A stretch of 64,000 nucleotides of DNA from positions 1,612,001 to 1,676,000 of the forward strand of contig NZ_SODV01000001.1 of NCBI RefSeq assembly GCF_004366355.1, in the 5' to 3' direction. The DNA comes from Dinghuibacter silviterrae. Its GTDB lineage: Bacteria; Bacteroidota; Bacteroidia; Chitinophagales; Chitinophagaceae. Both the position numbers and the translations under genes were made by a program. Shown here piece after piece: positions 1-8,377 of this stretch. The notes below the pieces were generated by a model. The model was not told the origin of the DNA and did not search any database. It saw only the letters and a list, made by a program, of their open reading frames with translations. The stretch's first letter is position 1, and each line of letters starts with the position of its first letter.

Positions 1-1067
1 CCAAAGGCGTCGCAGGTAAGGAAAAATATGTGGCGCGGCGAACCGGCCATGCCTTTTTCCTGCAGGTGTTCGATATAGTGTAGGGGATAGGAGACCCGTG
101 TATTCTCGGTGATGGACCGGTCGGCAAAATTGATCTCGTCCGTGCCGGGAAAGCACACCGTGTTCTCCACCAAAGCACCGTCCCTGATGGCGTGGAAGAT
201 TTCCGGTTCCTTTTTTTCGCTTAGGTCGATGCACTTCGCATAGCAACCGCCCTCGAAATTAAAGACACCGGTATCGGTCCAACCGTGTTCGTCGTCTCCG
301 ATCAACCGTCGCGCGGGGTCGGTACTGAGGGTGGTCTTTCCGGTTCCGCTCAGGCCGAAGAAAATGGCCGTATCCCCGTCTTCACCGACATTGGCGCTAC
401 AGTGCATGGAGAGGACGCCCTGTCCACCCGGCATGAGGTAGTTCAGGATGGAAAACACGCCTTTTTTGATCTCCCCGGTATAAGCGGTCCCCCCGATCAG
501 GATGGTGCGCCGGGTGAAGCTGATAAGGGCGAAGTTCCCCTGCCGCGTTCCATCGGTGGCGGGGTCGGCGGTAAAGCCCGGGGCCTGCAGGATCGTCCAG
601 TCCGGTTTGAAGGTATCCAGGGTTTCCTCGTCAGGCCGGCCGAACATATTGTAGCAAAAGAGGTTGGCGGCGGGTTGTTCGTTCACCGCGCGGATGTTCA
701 GGCGGTAGCGGGGGTCTGCACATACGTAGCCGTCGCGTACCCATACCTCCCTTTCATCCAGGTAGGTCATCATCTTGCGATAGAGCTGGTCAAAGGAGGC
801 TTCCGGAATCGGCTGGTTGAAGTCGTTCCAGTGGACCGTGTCGGCCGTGAGGGCGTCCCGGACGATGAATTTATCTTTAGGAGACCGGCCGGTAAAGGTA
901 CCCGTATTGATCAGGAGTGCACCGTTTTGGCTAAGCCGGCCCTCCCCCCTCCTCAGGGTCTCTTCCACAAGTTCATCGGGCGGCAGTTGGTAATGTACAC
1001 GTTCAGGGTGGTGAAAACCCATTTGGCGAATCTTGGCAGGATCGACTGTCAGCATGGAAAATGACAT
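1..1067 (-). CDS. pckA: Phosphoenolpyruvate carboxykinase (ATP), partial
   Basis: Converts oxaloacetate and ATP to phosphoenolpyruvate, CO2 and ADP in gluconeogenesis (cytosol). The minus-strand frame is open from the ATG at 1067 to the left edge, giving about 355 residues of a roughly 530-residue family; the C-terminal third lies outside the window. Visible are TGRSPKDKF (substrate-binding Arg region, near residue 60) and the P-loop GLSGTGKTTLS (about residues 236-246), followed by the family sequence DDEHGWTDTGVFNFEGGCYA. A second in-frame ATG at 1055 is an alternative start. A possible -7 element (TAGTTTTG on the minus strand, 1096-1103) precedes it. It is divergent from the peptidase gene on its right. 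Confidence 0.95.
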   Translation of the reverse strand, partial: MSFSMLTVDPAKIRQMGFHHPERVHYQLPPDELVEETLRRGEGRLSQNGALLINTGTFTGRSPKDKFIVRDALTADTVHWNDFNQPIPEASFDQLYRKMMTYLDEREVWVRDGYVCADPRYRLNIRAVNEQPAANLFCYNMFGRPDEETLDTFKPDWTILQAPGFTADPATDGTRQGNFALISFTRRTILIGGTAYTGEIKKGVFSILNYLMPGGQGVLSMHCSANVGEDGDTAIFFGLSGTGKTTLSTDPARRLIGDDEHGWTDTGVFNFEGGCYAKCIDLSEKKEPEIFHAIRDGALVENTVCFPGTDEINFADRSITENTRVSYPLHYIEHLQEKGMAGSPRHIFFLTCDAF

Positions 1068-1234
1068 AAACGGACACACATTTTGGGGTGAACGACAAAA
1101 CTAGGGATTTAAAATTCTCTAAAAGAATGCCCTATTTTGGCCCTGATTTAGGATATTTCGAAAGCAAACGATTGTTTTTTTACGATTTTTAAAAAAACCT
1201 GAAGAATGTGAACAGTCGTTAGCATTCTTTCGGC

Positions 1235-1266
1235 TTTGTTGAACGAATGCGAAATCTTTACTTTTG
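1235..1266 (+). promoter_or_regulatory. Bacteroidota-type promoter of the Xaa-Pro aminopeptidase gene
   Basis: TTTG at 1235-1238, then 20 bases, then TACTTTTG at 1259-1266, matching the Bacteroidota sigma consensus TTTG/TAnnTTTG. The ATG follows at 1275, so the leader would be only a few bases long. Confidence 0.6.
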
Positions 1267-1274
1267 GCAACGCT

Positions 1275-2570
1275 ATGAAGTACTTACCCTTGGATGCCCA
1301 ACTTTTCCGCGACAACCGGAAACGCTTCGTCAAAGCCCTGAAGCCGGGGTCGATTGCTATTTTTGTCAGCAATGACGAATGGCCGTCCAACGGGGACGCG
1401 CTCCTGCCCTTTAAACAAAACAGCGACCTTTATTGGCTGACCGGGATTGTCCAGGAGGACACCATGCTGGTGCTTTTTCCGGACAACCCAGACCCGAAAT
1501 ACCGGGAGGTGCTCGTCCTGGTCCGCCCCAATGAACTGAAGGAAAAGTGGGACGGCAAACGCCTTCGCAAAGAAGAAGCCACGGCGATTTCCGGCGTGAC
1601 GACCATCGTCTGGTTGGATGCGATCGACGCGTTGTTGCAGCAGTGGATCCATATCGCTGACCATATTTACCTGGACACCAACGAGAACGACCGCAAGTCG
1701 AGCCCCGTGGTCACCCGGGCCTACCGCTTCATCGAGACCATGAAGCAGCGCTACCCCCTTCATCATTACCAACGGTCCGCCAAAATCATCCGGGACCTCA
1801 GGGCGGTCAAAACCGCCCGGGAAGTGGAGGTCATCCAGAAAGCAATCGACATCACCGAACAGGCCTTCCGCCGTCTTTTAGGTTTTATACGCCCCGGCGT
1901 CATGGAATTTGAAATCGAAGCGGAGGTCCTGCACGAATTTTTGCGTTCCCGCGCTTCCGGTCCGGCATATAGTAGTATCATTGCTTCCGGCGACAGGGCC
2001 AGGACTCTCCACTATGTGTTCAACGACCAGGAGTGCAAGGACGGGGAACTGGTCCTGATGGATTTCGGAGCGGAGTACGGCGGGTATAACGCCGACCTCA
2101 CCCGGACCGTCCCGGTCAACGGCAGGTTTACGCCCCGTCAAAAAGAGGTGTACAACGGCTGTCTGCACCTCCACCAGTTTTGCAAATCCATCCTGAAACC
2201 GGGCATCAGCCTCGCGGAATATACGGACCAGGTTGGGGAAGAGGCCACAAAAGTCTTTGTAAAACTGGGTCTCCTGACAAAGGCCGACGTCAAGAATGAA
2301 GACAAGGAGAACCGGGCCTACAGAAAATACCTATATCACGGCATATCTCATCACCTGGGTGTGGACGTTCATGACCTAGGCACAAAGACCGAGCCCCTGG
2401 AGGAAGGCATGCTGCTGACCGTGGAGCCGGGGATATATATAGAAGAAGAGCAGATGGGGGTGAGGATTGAAAACAATGTCTGGCTGACGAAGAAGGGGAA
2501 TGTGGACCTGATGAAGAACATTCCCATCACCGTGGATGAGATCGAGGCGCTGATGAAACAACGTTTATGA
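1275..2570 (+). CDS. pepP: Aminopeptidase P family protein (Xaa-Pro aminopeptidase)
   Basis: M24-family metallopeptidase that removes N-terminal residues preceding proline; cytosolic, no signal peptide. It has 431 residues. Residues 1 to about 135 form an AMP_N-type domain and about 170-420 the pita-bread catalytic domain. Dinuclear metal ligands are recognisable: Asp in LVLMDFGAEYGGYNADLTR (two), His in GISHHLGVDVHD, Glu in TVEPGIYI and Glu in GVRIENNV. I start at the ATG at 1275 (MKYLPLD) because a promoter ends at 1266; the longer frame from 1236 would include that promoter. The stop overlaps the start of pssA by four bases, so the two are probably cotranscribed. Confidence 0.93.
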   Translation: MKYLPLDAQLFRDNRKRFVKALKPGSIAIFVSNDEWPSNGDALLPFKQNSDLYWLTGIVQEDTMLVLFPDNPDPKYREVLVLVRPNELKEKWDGKRLRKEEATAISGVTTIVWLDAIDALLQQWIHIADHIYLDTNENDRKSSPVVTRAYRFIETMKQRYPLHHYQRSAKIIRDLRAVKTAREVEVIQKAIDITEQAFRRLLGFIRPGVMEFEIEAEVLHEFLRSRASGPAYSSIIASGDRARTLHYVFNDQECKDGELVLMDFGAEYGGYNADLTRTVPVNGRFTPRQKEVYNGCLHLHQFCKSILKPGISLAEYTDQVGEEATKVFVKLGLLTKADVKNEDKENRAYRKYLYHGISHHLGVDVHDLGTKTEPLEEGMLLTVEPGIYIEEEQMGVRIENNVWLTKKGNVDLMKNIPITVDEIEALMKQRL

Positions 2571-3343
2571 AGCAAATTCCCAATATCGTAACCTTATTCA
2601 ACCTCGCCTTTGGCTGCCTGGCCATCGTGTGTATCCTGCAACCCGGTGAAAACATTGGCTACCTGGACGACGGCAACATCCTGCACATCAACATGCCCGA
2701 GCGGATCGTCTGGGGTTCCGTGTTTATAGGCTGTGCGGCCCTCGTGGACTTCCTGGACGGTTTTGTGGCGCGTTTGCTAAAGGTAGATTCACCCATGGGC
2801 AAACAACTGGATTCTTTAGCCGACGTGGTCAGCTTTGGCGTGGCGCCGGGGATGATCCTGTACCAGCTCCTGCGGATGAGCTACCTTCGGGAGCCTTCCG
2901 CTTTCGACACCTCCACCTGGGCATTTTTGCCCGCGCTGTTGTTCCCCTGCTGCGCGGCCTACCGCCTGGCCAAGTTCAACATCGACACCCGCCAGGTCTA
3001 TGGTTTTATCGGGGTGCCCACGCCCCCGTCCGCGTTGCTCGTGGCGTCCCTGCCGCTGGTTCTTTTTTATGACCAGTTCGGTCTGGCCGGCTGGGTGGTG
3101 AACCATTGGGTCCTGTATGCATTGATCATTGTCCTCAGCCTCCTGATGATATCGAACATCCCGGTGCTCAGCATCAAGTTCAAAACCTATTCGTTTAAAG
3201 ACAACTGGCCCAAATGGCTGCTGGCCGTCCTGTCGGTGGTCAGCGCGGTCGTGCTGCATTGGGTGGCGGTGCCTTTCGTGTTTGCGGTGTACGTCGTCCT
3301 CTCGCTCGTCATCGGCCGCCGCCAAACCGCGGAAAACCCGTAG
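2567..3343 (+). CDS. pssA: CDP-diacylglycerol--serine O-phosphatidyltransferase
   Basis: Membrane enzyme transferring the phosphatidyl group from CDP-diacylglycerol to serine, the first step to phosphatidylethanolamine. It has 258 residues and several hydrophobic helices. The CDP-alcohol phosphatidyltransferase signature DGx2ARx8Gx3Dx3D is complete: DGFVARLLKVDSPMGKQLDS, with the last Asp just after. It overlaps the preceding peptidase gene by ATGA. A -7-like TAGCTTTG (3341-3348) covers its stop codon and may start transcription of purS. Confidence 0.94.
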   Translation: MKQIPNIVTLFNLAFGCLAIVCILQPGENIGYLDDGNILHINMPERIVWGSVFIGCAALVDFLDGFVARLLKVDSPMGKQLDSLADVVSFGVAPGMILYQLLRMSYLREPSAFDTSTWAFLPALLFPCCAAYRLAKFNIDTRQVYGFIGVPTPPSALLVASLPLVLFYDQFGLAGWVVNHWVLYALIIVLSLLMISNIPVLSIKFKTYSFKDNWPKWLLAVLSVVSAVVLHWVAVPFVFAVYVVLSLVIGRRQTAENP

Positions 3344-3366
3344 CTTTGTGCCCTTAAAAATTGGCA

Positions 3367-3615
3367 ATGATCTACAACATACAAATCAAGGTAATGCCGC
3401 TGAAAGAGCTTCTGGACCCCCAGGGCAAGGCGGTGCTGGGCGGGTTGCAGAACCTGGGCGTGACGGCCATCCAGGACGTGCGCATCGGCAAACACATCAC
3501 CTTGCAGCTCGAAGCCGCGTCGGAGAAGGACGCCCGCGACCTCGCGGAACAAGCCTGTAAAAAACTCCTGGCAAATCCAGTTATGGAGTTCTACGAGATC
3601 GAGCTGGTCAACTAA
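3367..3615 (+). CDS. purS: Phosphoribosylformylglycinamidine synthase subunit PurS
   Basis: Small structural subunit of the PurLQS complex, which converts FGAR to FGAM in purine synthesis. The 82 residues fit the family's usual 80-85. Typical features are the N-terminal strand MIYNIQIKV, a GKAV..GL segment (DPQGKAVLGGLQNLG) and the central VRIGKHITL. A TTG six bases upstream is possible, but the ATG at 3367 matches the family N-terminus. No purL or purQ is nearby. rsmI follows after six bases. Confidence 0.9.
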   Translation: MIYNIQIKVMPLKELLDPQGKAVLGGLQNLGVTAIQDVRIGKHITLQLEAASEKDARDLAEQACKKLLANPVMEFYEIELVN

Positions 3616-3621
3616 CGACAA

Positions 3622-4287
3622 GTGCTGTATCTCGTCCCAACTCCCATCGGCAACCTCCAGGACATGACCTTTCGGGCAGTGGAGGTGCTCCGGCAGGCGG
3701 ACCTGCTGCTGGCGGAAGACACGCGGACGTCCGCCCGGTTGTTGCAGCACTACCAGATCACCAAACCGGTGACCCCCTATCACCAACACAACGAGCACAA
3801 GGTCGTCCATCACCTGGTGGACCAGCTCAAAGCGGGGAAGACCATGGCGCTCCTCACCGACGCGGGCACGCCCGGGGTTTCCGATCCTGCCTTCCTGCTG
3901 GTGCGGGAATGCATACGGGCGGACATTCGCGTGGAGTGTCTTCCGGGCGCCACCGCCTTCGTTCCGGCGCTGGTCAACAGCGGTCTGCCGATGCACCGGT
4001 TTGCGTTCGAGGGGTTTCTTCCCCCCAAAAAGGGGCGGCATACGCTGCTGACAAAGCTGGCGGAAGAAGAACGGACGATCGTTTTTTACGAATCCCCCAT
4101 GCGTCTTGTCAAGACCCTCGAAGAGCTTGCCACGTACTTCGGACCCGATCGCCCCTGCTCGGTGAGCCGGGAGCTGACCAAAATGTTCGAGGAGAACAAA
4201 CGCGGGACCCTGGCGGAGGTGGCGGCGTACTTCGCCGAAAAAGGGGTGAAGGGCGAGATCGTCGTCGTCGTGGGCCCCAAGCCATAA
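3622..4287 (+). CDS. rsmI: 16S rRNA (cytidine(1402)-2'-O)-methyltransferase
   Basis: SAM-dependent tetrapyrrole-methylase-fold enzyme that 2'-O-methylates C1402 in the decoding centre. It has 221 residues from a GTG start; the N-terminus LYLVPTPIGNLQDMTFRAV is the canonical RsmI start, so GTG is accepted. LLLAEDTRTSARLL and LLTDAGTPGVSDPAF are the family's SAM-site motifs, and FEGFLPPKKGRH is the conserved central block. It is at the short end of the family and lacks the C-terminal extension of longer members. It lies six bases after purS. Confidence 0.93.
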   Translation: MLYLVPTPIGNLQDMTFRAVEVLRQADLLLAEDTRTSARLLQHYQITKPVTPYHQHNEHKVVHHLVDQLKAGKTMALLTDAGTPGVSDPAFLLVRECIRADIRVECLPGATAFVPALVNSGLPMHRFAFEGFLPPKKGRHTLLTKLAEEERTIVFYESPMRLVKTLEELATYFGPDRPCSVSRELTKMFEENKRGTLAEVAAYFAEKGVKGEIVVVVGPKP

Positions 4288-4376
4288 GGCGCCTCCGGCA
4301 GGAGATACAATAATGTTAATTCGCGTTCGTTCATATCGGGTTGGCGCAACAATTGCGAGCTCCCATCTATCAATCA

Positions 4377-4832
4377 ATGACCATGTATAAACTCATAGCC
4401 TTACTGCTCATCTGCCCGGCCTTCTTTCTGGGAAGCGCCCAGGCCCAGTTCAGGAAGATCCCCGGTGAAGTGACCGACGCCTTCCGCAAACAATACCCCA
4501 ATGCGACCGGGGCGACCTGGAGCGACAAGATTTCCTACTTCCAGGCGGAGTTCAAACTCGACAGCGGCGCGTACCTGGCGCGTTACGACAAAACAGGCCA
4601 GTGGAAAGGGTCCGAGCGGACCATTACGGCCGACCAGCTCCCGCCGGCCGTCAAGGACGGTTATGACAAAAGCATTTATACCGACACGTGGCAGGTAAAG
4701 GAATACACCGTGCTGTACAAACCCGGGAATGTGATGGAATACCGGCTCCTGGTCCGCAAAAGCGGGATCCAGAAAAAATACCTTTATTTCAACGCCAGCG
4801 GGAAGATGCTGGAGGGGACGTCGACCCTGTAG
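4377..4832 (+). CDS. PepSY-like exported protein (BLIP-like)
   Basis: Exported protein of about 151 residues with a clean signal peptide (MYKLIALLLICPAFFLGSAQA). The mature part has two short repeats of the kind found in Bacteroidota PepSY-like / beta-lactamase-inhibitor-like proteins: VTDAFRKQYPNATGATWS...YFQAEF, then VKDGYDKSIYTDTWQVKEYTVL. Family members are periplasmic with unknown ligands. ATG at 4377 and 4383 are both possible. A terminator follows at once, so it ends its transcript. Confidence 0.75.
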   Translation: MTMYKLIALLLICPAFFLGSAQAQFRKIPGEVTDAFRKQYPNATGATWSDKISYFQAEFKLDSGAYLARYDKTGQWKGSERTITADQLPPAVKDGYDKSIYTDTWQVKEYTVLYKPGNVMEYRLLVRKSGIQKKYLYFNASGKMLEGTSTL

Positions 4833-4850
4833 GGGGCGCCGCTTACGGAA

Positions 4851-4880
4851 AATAGGGCCCACGAGGCCCTATTTTTCTTT
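4851..4880 (+). terminator. Rho-independent terminator
   Basis: Nine-base-pair stem AATAGGGCC (4851-4859) / GGCCCTATT (4865-4873) with a five-base loop, running into a T-rich tail. It lies 18 bases after the PepSY-like gene and ahead of the M1 peptidase gene. Confidence 0.85.
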
Positions 4881-4914
4881 ATATTGGGCCGCATTATCCC
4901 TTAAACCTGCGTTC

Positions 4915-6891
4915 ATGATCAAACAGGGTCTTTTAAGCTTGCTCCTCCTCGTGGGCTCTTTCTCTTTGGTACACGCCCAACCCGACCGTTGGCAACAGCA
5001 CGTAAAGTATACCATGCACATCAACATGGATGTGACCACCAACCGTTTTACGGGCAGACAGATCCTGGAATACACGAACAACTCCCCGGACACCCTGACG
5101 CAGGTCTTTTATCACCTTTACTGGAACGCTTTTCAGCCGGGGAGCGAAATGGATGTGCGCAGCCGTGAGCTGGGCAAGACCGTGTTGGGGGAAGACCGCA
5201 AGGGGAACCCCATCCGCGATTGGGACAGCCGCGTCAGGGACCGGATCGAACACTTGAGCGACGATGAGATCGGGTATCAGAAGGTCCTCAGCCTTTCGAT
5301 GAACGAACGGCCCCAGTCCTTCAAGGTCCAGGGGACGATCCTGGTGGTGACGCTGGACAAACCCATCCTTCCCCATGCGAAAGCGATCTTCACCATGTCC
5401 TTCGAAGCGCAGGTGCCCCTCCAGATCCGGCGCAGCGGCAGGGACAACGTCGACGGAGTACGCTACAGCATGAGCCAGTGGTATCCGAAGATGTGCGAGT
5501 ATGATTACGAGGGATGGCACCCCACGCCGTATATCGCCCGTGAATTCTATGGCGTTTGGGGCGACTATGACGTGGACATCACCATCGACCGGCACTACAT
5601 CCTCGGGGGGACCGGCTACCTGGTGAATGCCGCCCAGATCGGCTATGGATATGAGACCCCGGGAATAAAGGTCGTTCGTCCCGACGGCCCCAACCTGACC
5701 TGGAAGTTTACGGCCCCGAACGTGCACGACTTTATGTGGGCGGCCGACCCGGACTATGTCCACCTGGTCCGTCACGTATCCGGCGGGCGTACGATACACG
5801 TCCTGTACAAAAAGAATATCGACCTCCTCAAAAAAGCATTTGACAACCTCCCGGATTCCACGAAGGCCAAGTACTACCAGATGGACTCCCAGAAGTATAT
5901 AGACGAGAACGACCGGCGCTGGACCCTGGTGGCCGACGCAGCGGTGGATGTATTGCCTTATATCGAAAAACGCTTTGGTCCGTATCCCTGGAAACAGTAC
6001 TCCTTTATCCAGGGGGGTGACGGGGGGATGGAGTATCCCATGAGCACCCTGCTCGTCGGCCCGTCCCTGGGGGGCGCCTTCCACGAATGGATGCACAGTT
6101 GGTACCAGGGCATGCTGGGCACCAACGAAAGTATGTATCCATGGATGGACGAGGGTTTTACGACATACGCAGAAGGCGAAGTGACCGCCTGGTACCGGAA
6201 AGGGAAAGGGCAGGAAGAAAACATGAACCTGCCGGTCAACCAGTCGGCTTCGTACCGTTCTTATTTCCAATTGACCAAGTCGGGTATGGCCGAACCTTTG
6301 ACCACCCACGCCGACCACTTCAATACCAACTACGGCTACAGCATTTCTTCCTATTCGAAGGGCGCCATGTTCCTTTGCCAGCTCGGGTACATCATCAGCG
6401 ACTCGCTCCGGGACAGGACCTTGCATGAATACTACCGCCTCTGGCGTTTCAAACACCCGAATGCCAGCGATTTTATACGGGTAGCGGAAAACGTAAGCCA
6501 TGTAAAGCTGGACTGGTATAAAGAGTACTGGATCTCCACGACCAAGACGATCGATTACGGGATCGACAGTCTTTGGGAGGAAAACGGGAAGACCAGTATC
6601 CGCCTCAAACGGGTGGGGCAGATGCCGATGCCCATAGACCTCCAGCTGACCTTCCAGGACGGCTCGACCGAATTGCTGTATGTGCCGGTCGACCTGATGT
6701 TTGGAAGCAAGCCCGCGGAAGCCGGCGAAGGTCCCCGGACCGTTTTCGATCCCTGGCCCTGGACCAATCCCACGTATATCGTCCAAAGCAACCACCACCT
6801 CAGGGATATCGTCCGGGCCGAAATCGATCCCACCCAGCGGATGGCGGATGTCGACCGGCGCAACAATGTCCTGGAACTAAAATGGCAATGA
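4915..6891 (+). CDS. M1 family metallopeptidase (aminopeptidase N-like)
   Basis: Zinc-dependent exopeptidase, exported: signal peptide MIKQGLLSLLLLVGSFSLVHA. It has 658 residues. The zinc site is HEWMH (about 390-394) with the third ligand Glu about 413 in WMDEGFTTYAE, matching HExxH-x18-E. The exopeptidase motif usually written GxMEN appears as GGMEYP, a variant common in bacterial M1 proteins with N-terminal beta-sandwich domains. The N-terminal 350 residues are beta-rich. The membrane-protein gene downstream starts five bases after the stop, so they may be cotranscribed. The physiological substrate is unknown. Confidence 0.92.
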   Translation: MIKQGLLSLLLLVGSFSLVHAQPDRWQQHVKYTMHINMDVTTNRFTGRQILEYTNNSPDTLTQVFYHLYWNAFQPGSEMDVRSRELGKTVLGEDRKGNPIRDWDSRVRDRIEHLSDDEIGYQKVLSLSMNERPQSFKVQGTILVVTLDKPILPHAKAIFTMSFEAQVPLQIRRSGRDNVDGVRYSMSQWYPKMCEYDYEGWHPTPYIAREFYGVWGDYDVDITIDRHYILGGTGYLVNAAQIGYGYETPGIKVVRPDGPNLTWKFTAPNVHDFMWAADPDYVHLVRHVSGGRTIHVLYKKNIDLLKKAFDNLPDSTKAKYYQMDSQKYIDENDRRWTLVADAAVDVLPYIEKRFGPYPWKQYSFIQGGDGGMEYPMSTLLVGPSLGGAFHEWMHSWYQGMLGTNESMYPWMDEGFTTYAEGEVTAWYRKGKGQEENMNLPVNQSASYRSYFQLTKSGMAEPLTTHADHFNTNYGYSISSYSKGAMFLCQLGYIISDSLRDRTLHEYYRLWRFKHPNASDFIRVAENVSHVKLDWYKEYWISTTKTIDYGIDSLWEENGKTSIRLKRVGQMPMPIDLQLTFQDGSTELLYVPVDLMFGSKPAEAGEGPRTVFDPWPWTNPTYIVQSNHHLRDIVRAEIDPTQRMADVDRRNNVLELKWQ

Positions 6892-6895
6892 TCCG

Positions 6896-8377
6896 ATGAG
6901 CCGCCGGATTCCCTGGACGACCTGGCTGGTAGCCGCGATCCTGGGATTCCTGGTATTCATCCACCTGGCTTTGCTCGCGCCTGGTGTAGACGCCGGTCTG
7001 CACCTGTACGGGTCTTTTTTGCTGACAAAAGGGTTGCTGCCCTACACGCATCTTTGGAACAATAAACCCTTTCTGATCTACGTGATCGGCCTGGCGGGCT
7101 TTATCGTCCGGGGGAATCCCTTTCTGGGCGCTCGTTTCCTGGAGCTCGCCGTGCTGGGGCTGGACTGCTGGCTCCTGGCGGGCATCGTCCGTGCTTTTGG
7201 CCGTCCACGGCCCGCATGGTACATCTCGGTGTTTTTGGTGTTGTACCTGCTGAGCTGGGACCAGGGCTTTCTGACCGAGACCTTTGTGCTTCCGTTGACG
7301 CTCTGGTATGCGCGCGCCTTTGCGCGCAAAAGCGCGCGTACGGTTTGGATCGGCGGCGCCGCCCTCGTGCTCGCCTGTCTGCTCAAGCAAAACGGCGCGG
7401 TTATTATTGCGGGGATCGCATTTCTGGATATAATCACCGCCGATGCCCCCGACCGCAAGGCGCTGGGATACGTTGGTATCTTTCTCGCGGGGATGGCACT
7501 GACGGCGCTCTTGTTGTGGTCGCTGGGGATCGGGCGGGAGTTCCTGGACCAGGTGTTCATCTACAATTCGGAAAGCGCCGCGAGGCCAGGGCCGGGGCGC
7601 TGGTTGCGCGTCCAGCTTATGCAGAACAGCTTTCTTGCGTATCATGGCGTTTCGCTGCTGCTCGTGCTTAACGCGTGGATGGCGTGGATCGCGCTGCGGG
7701 CGCTCGCGCGCTGGGTCGCCGGCCGGGGCCGCGCGCAAGGCGGCCCGGACGAAAGCGGCGCCCGCCAATGGCCCGACCGCATGCAAACCGCCTGCGCGGC
7801 AATTTACCTCGCCGCCTATCCGCTGGTCTACCTTTCTGGAAAGACCTATGCCCATTACTTCCTTTTCCTCCTCCTGCCAACGACCTTGATCCTCGGCGAC
7901 CTGGTGATAAAATACCGCCTCGCGCGGATGGCGATGCTCGCCGCACTGGCCTGGGCGGTCAACGCCAACATCGGTGCGATCCCGCAAAACAGGGCCGTAA
8001 GCAAAGACATGAACGGCATCGCCGAAAGGATAAAATCCACGACAAGCGACACGACCCCCATCGTCCTGGCCGGCTTCGGCAATCAATACCTCTACATCCT
8101 GTCCGACCGGCTGTGCTCTACCCGGTTCCTCGTGCCGCTGCAGGAGAATGCGGGATATTCAAAAGAGTACCGGAACACCCTCGACACCGAAATGCAAGGG
8201 CATCCACCCGCCTGCATCGTCCTTATAAAAAACAATTACCGGGGCCTGGACCCCGGTAATTACTACACAAAACTTATTACAGAACGATTGAACGACTATC
8301 GGTTGGACACGGAGAACGGTTCGTTTGCGCTCTTTTGTTCGAAGGTCCCGTTGGAATCCACGAGCAAGGTGCCTTGA
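6896..8377 (+). CDS. GT-C-like polytopic membrane protein (glycosyltransferase 39-like)
   Basis: Polytopic membrane protein of 493 residues with about ten hydrophobic segments and a soluble C-terminal tail. Early acidic and basic loop residues (PGVDAGLHLYGSFLLTKG, then HLWNNKPFLIY) resemble the first loop of GT-C glycosyltransferases such as ArnT/PMT, which use polyprenyl-phosphate sugars. The donor and acceptor cannot be read from sequence. It follows the M1 peptidase gene by five bases. Its last 82 bases overlap the end of amtB on the other strand, and amtB's terminator lies inside this coding sequence. Confidence 0.7.
   Translation: MSRRIPWTTWLVAAILGFLVFIHLALLAPGVDAGLHLYGSFLLTKGLLPYTHLWNNKPFLIYVIGLAGFIVRGNPFLGARFLELAVLGLDCWLLAGIVRAFGRPRPAWYISVFLVLYLLSWDQGFLTETFVLPLTLWYARAFARKSARTVWIGGAALVLACLLKQNGAVIIAGIAFLDIITADAPDRKALGYVGIFLAGMALTALLLWSLGIGREFLDQVFIYNSESAARPGPGRWLRVQLMQNSFLAYHGVSLLLVLNAWMAWIALRALARWVAGRGRAQGGPDESGARQWPDRMQTACAAIYLAAYPLVYLSGKTYAHYFLFLLLPTTLILGDLVIKYRLARMAMLAALAWAVNANIGAIPQNRAVSKDMNGIAERIKSTTSDTTPIVLAGFGNQYLYILSDRLCSTRFLVPLQENAGYSKEYRNTLDTEMQGHPPACIVLIKNNYRGLDPGNYYTKLITERLNDYRLDTENGSFALFCSKVPLESTSKVP
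8226..8260 (-). terminator. amtB terminator inside the convergent gene
   Basis: Ten-base-pair perfect stem (8235-8244 / 8251-8260, loop of six). Read on the minus strand, it is followed by TTG and a run of six T. It lies 36 bases beyond the amtB stop and wholly within the coding sequence of the opposing membrane-protein gene. Confidence 0.8.

Noticed and set aside
285-1064. Long plus-strand open frame
   Set aside because: Antisense shadow of pckA in GC-rich DNA; the minus strand has the family motifs.
4933-6798. Minus-strand open frame of over 600 codons
   Set aside because: Mirror of the M1 peptidase gene; no family features. The same applies to the long frames opposite rsmI, the GT-C-like gene, gltA and kdpB.
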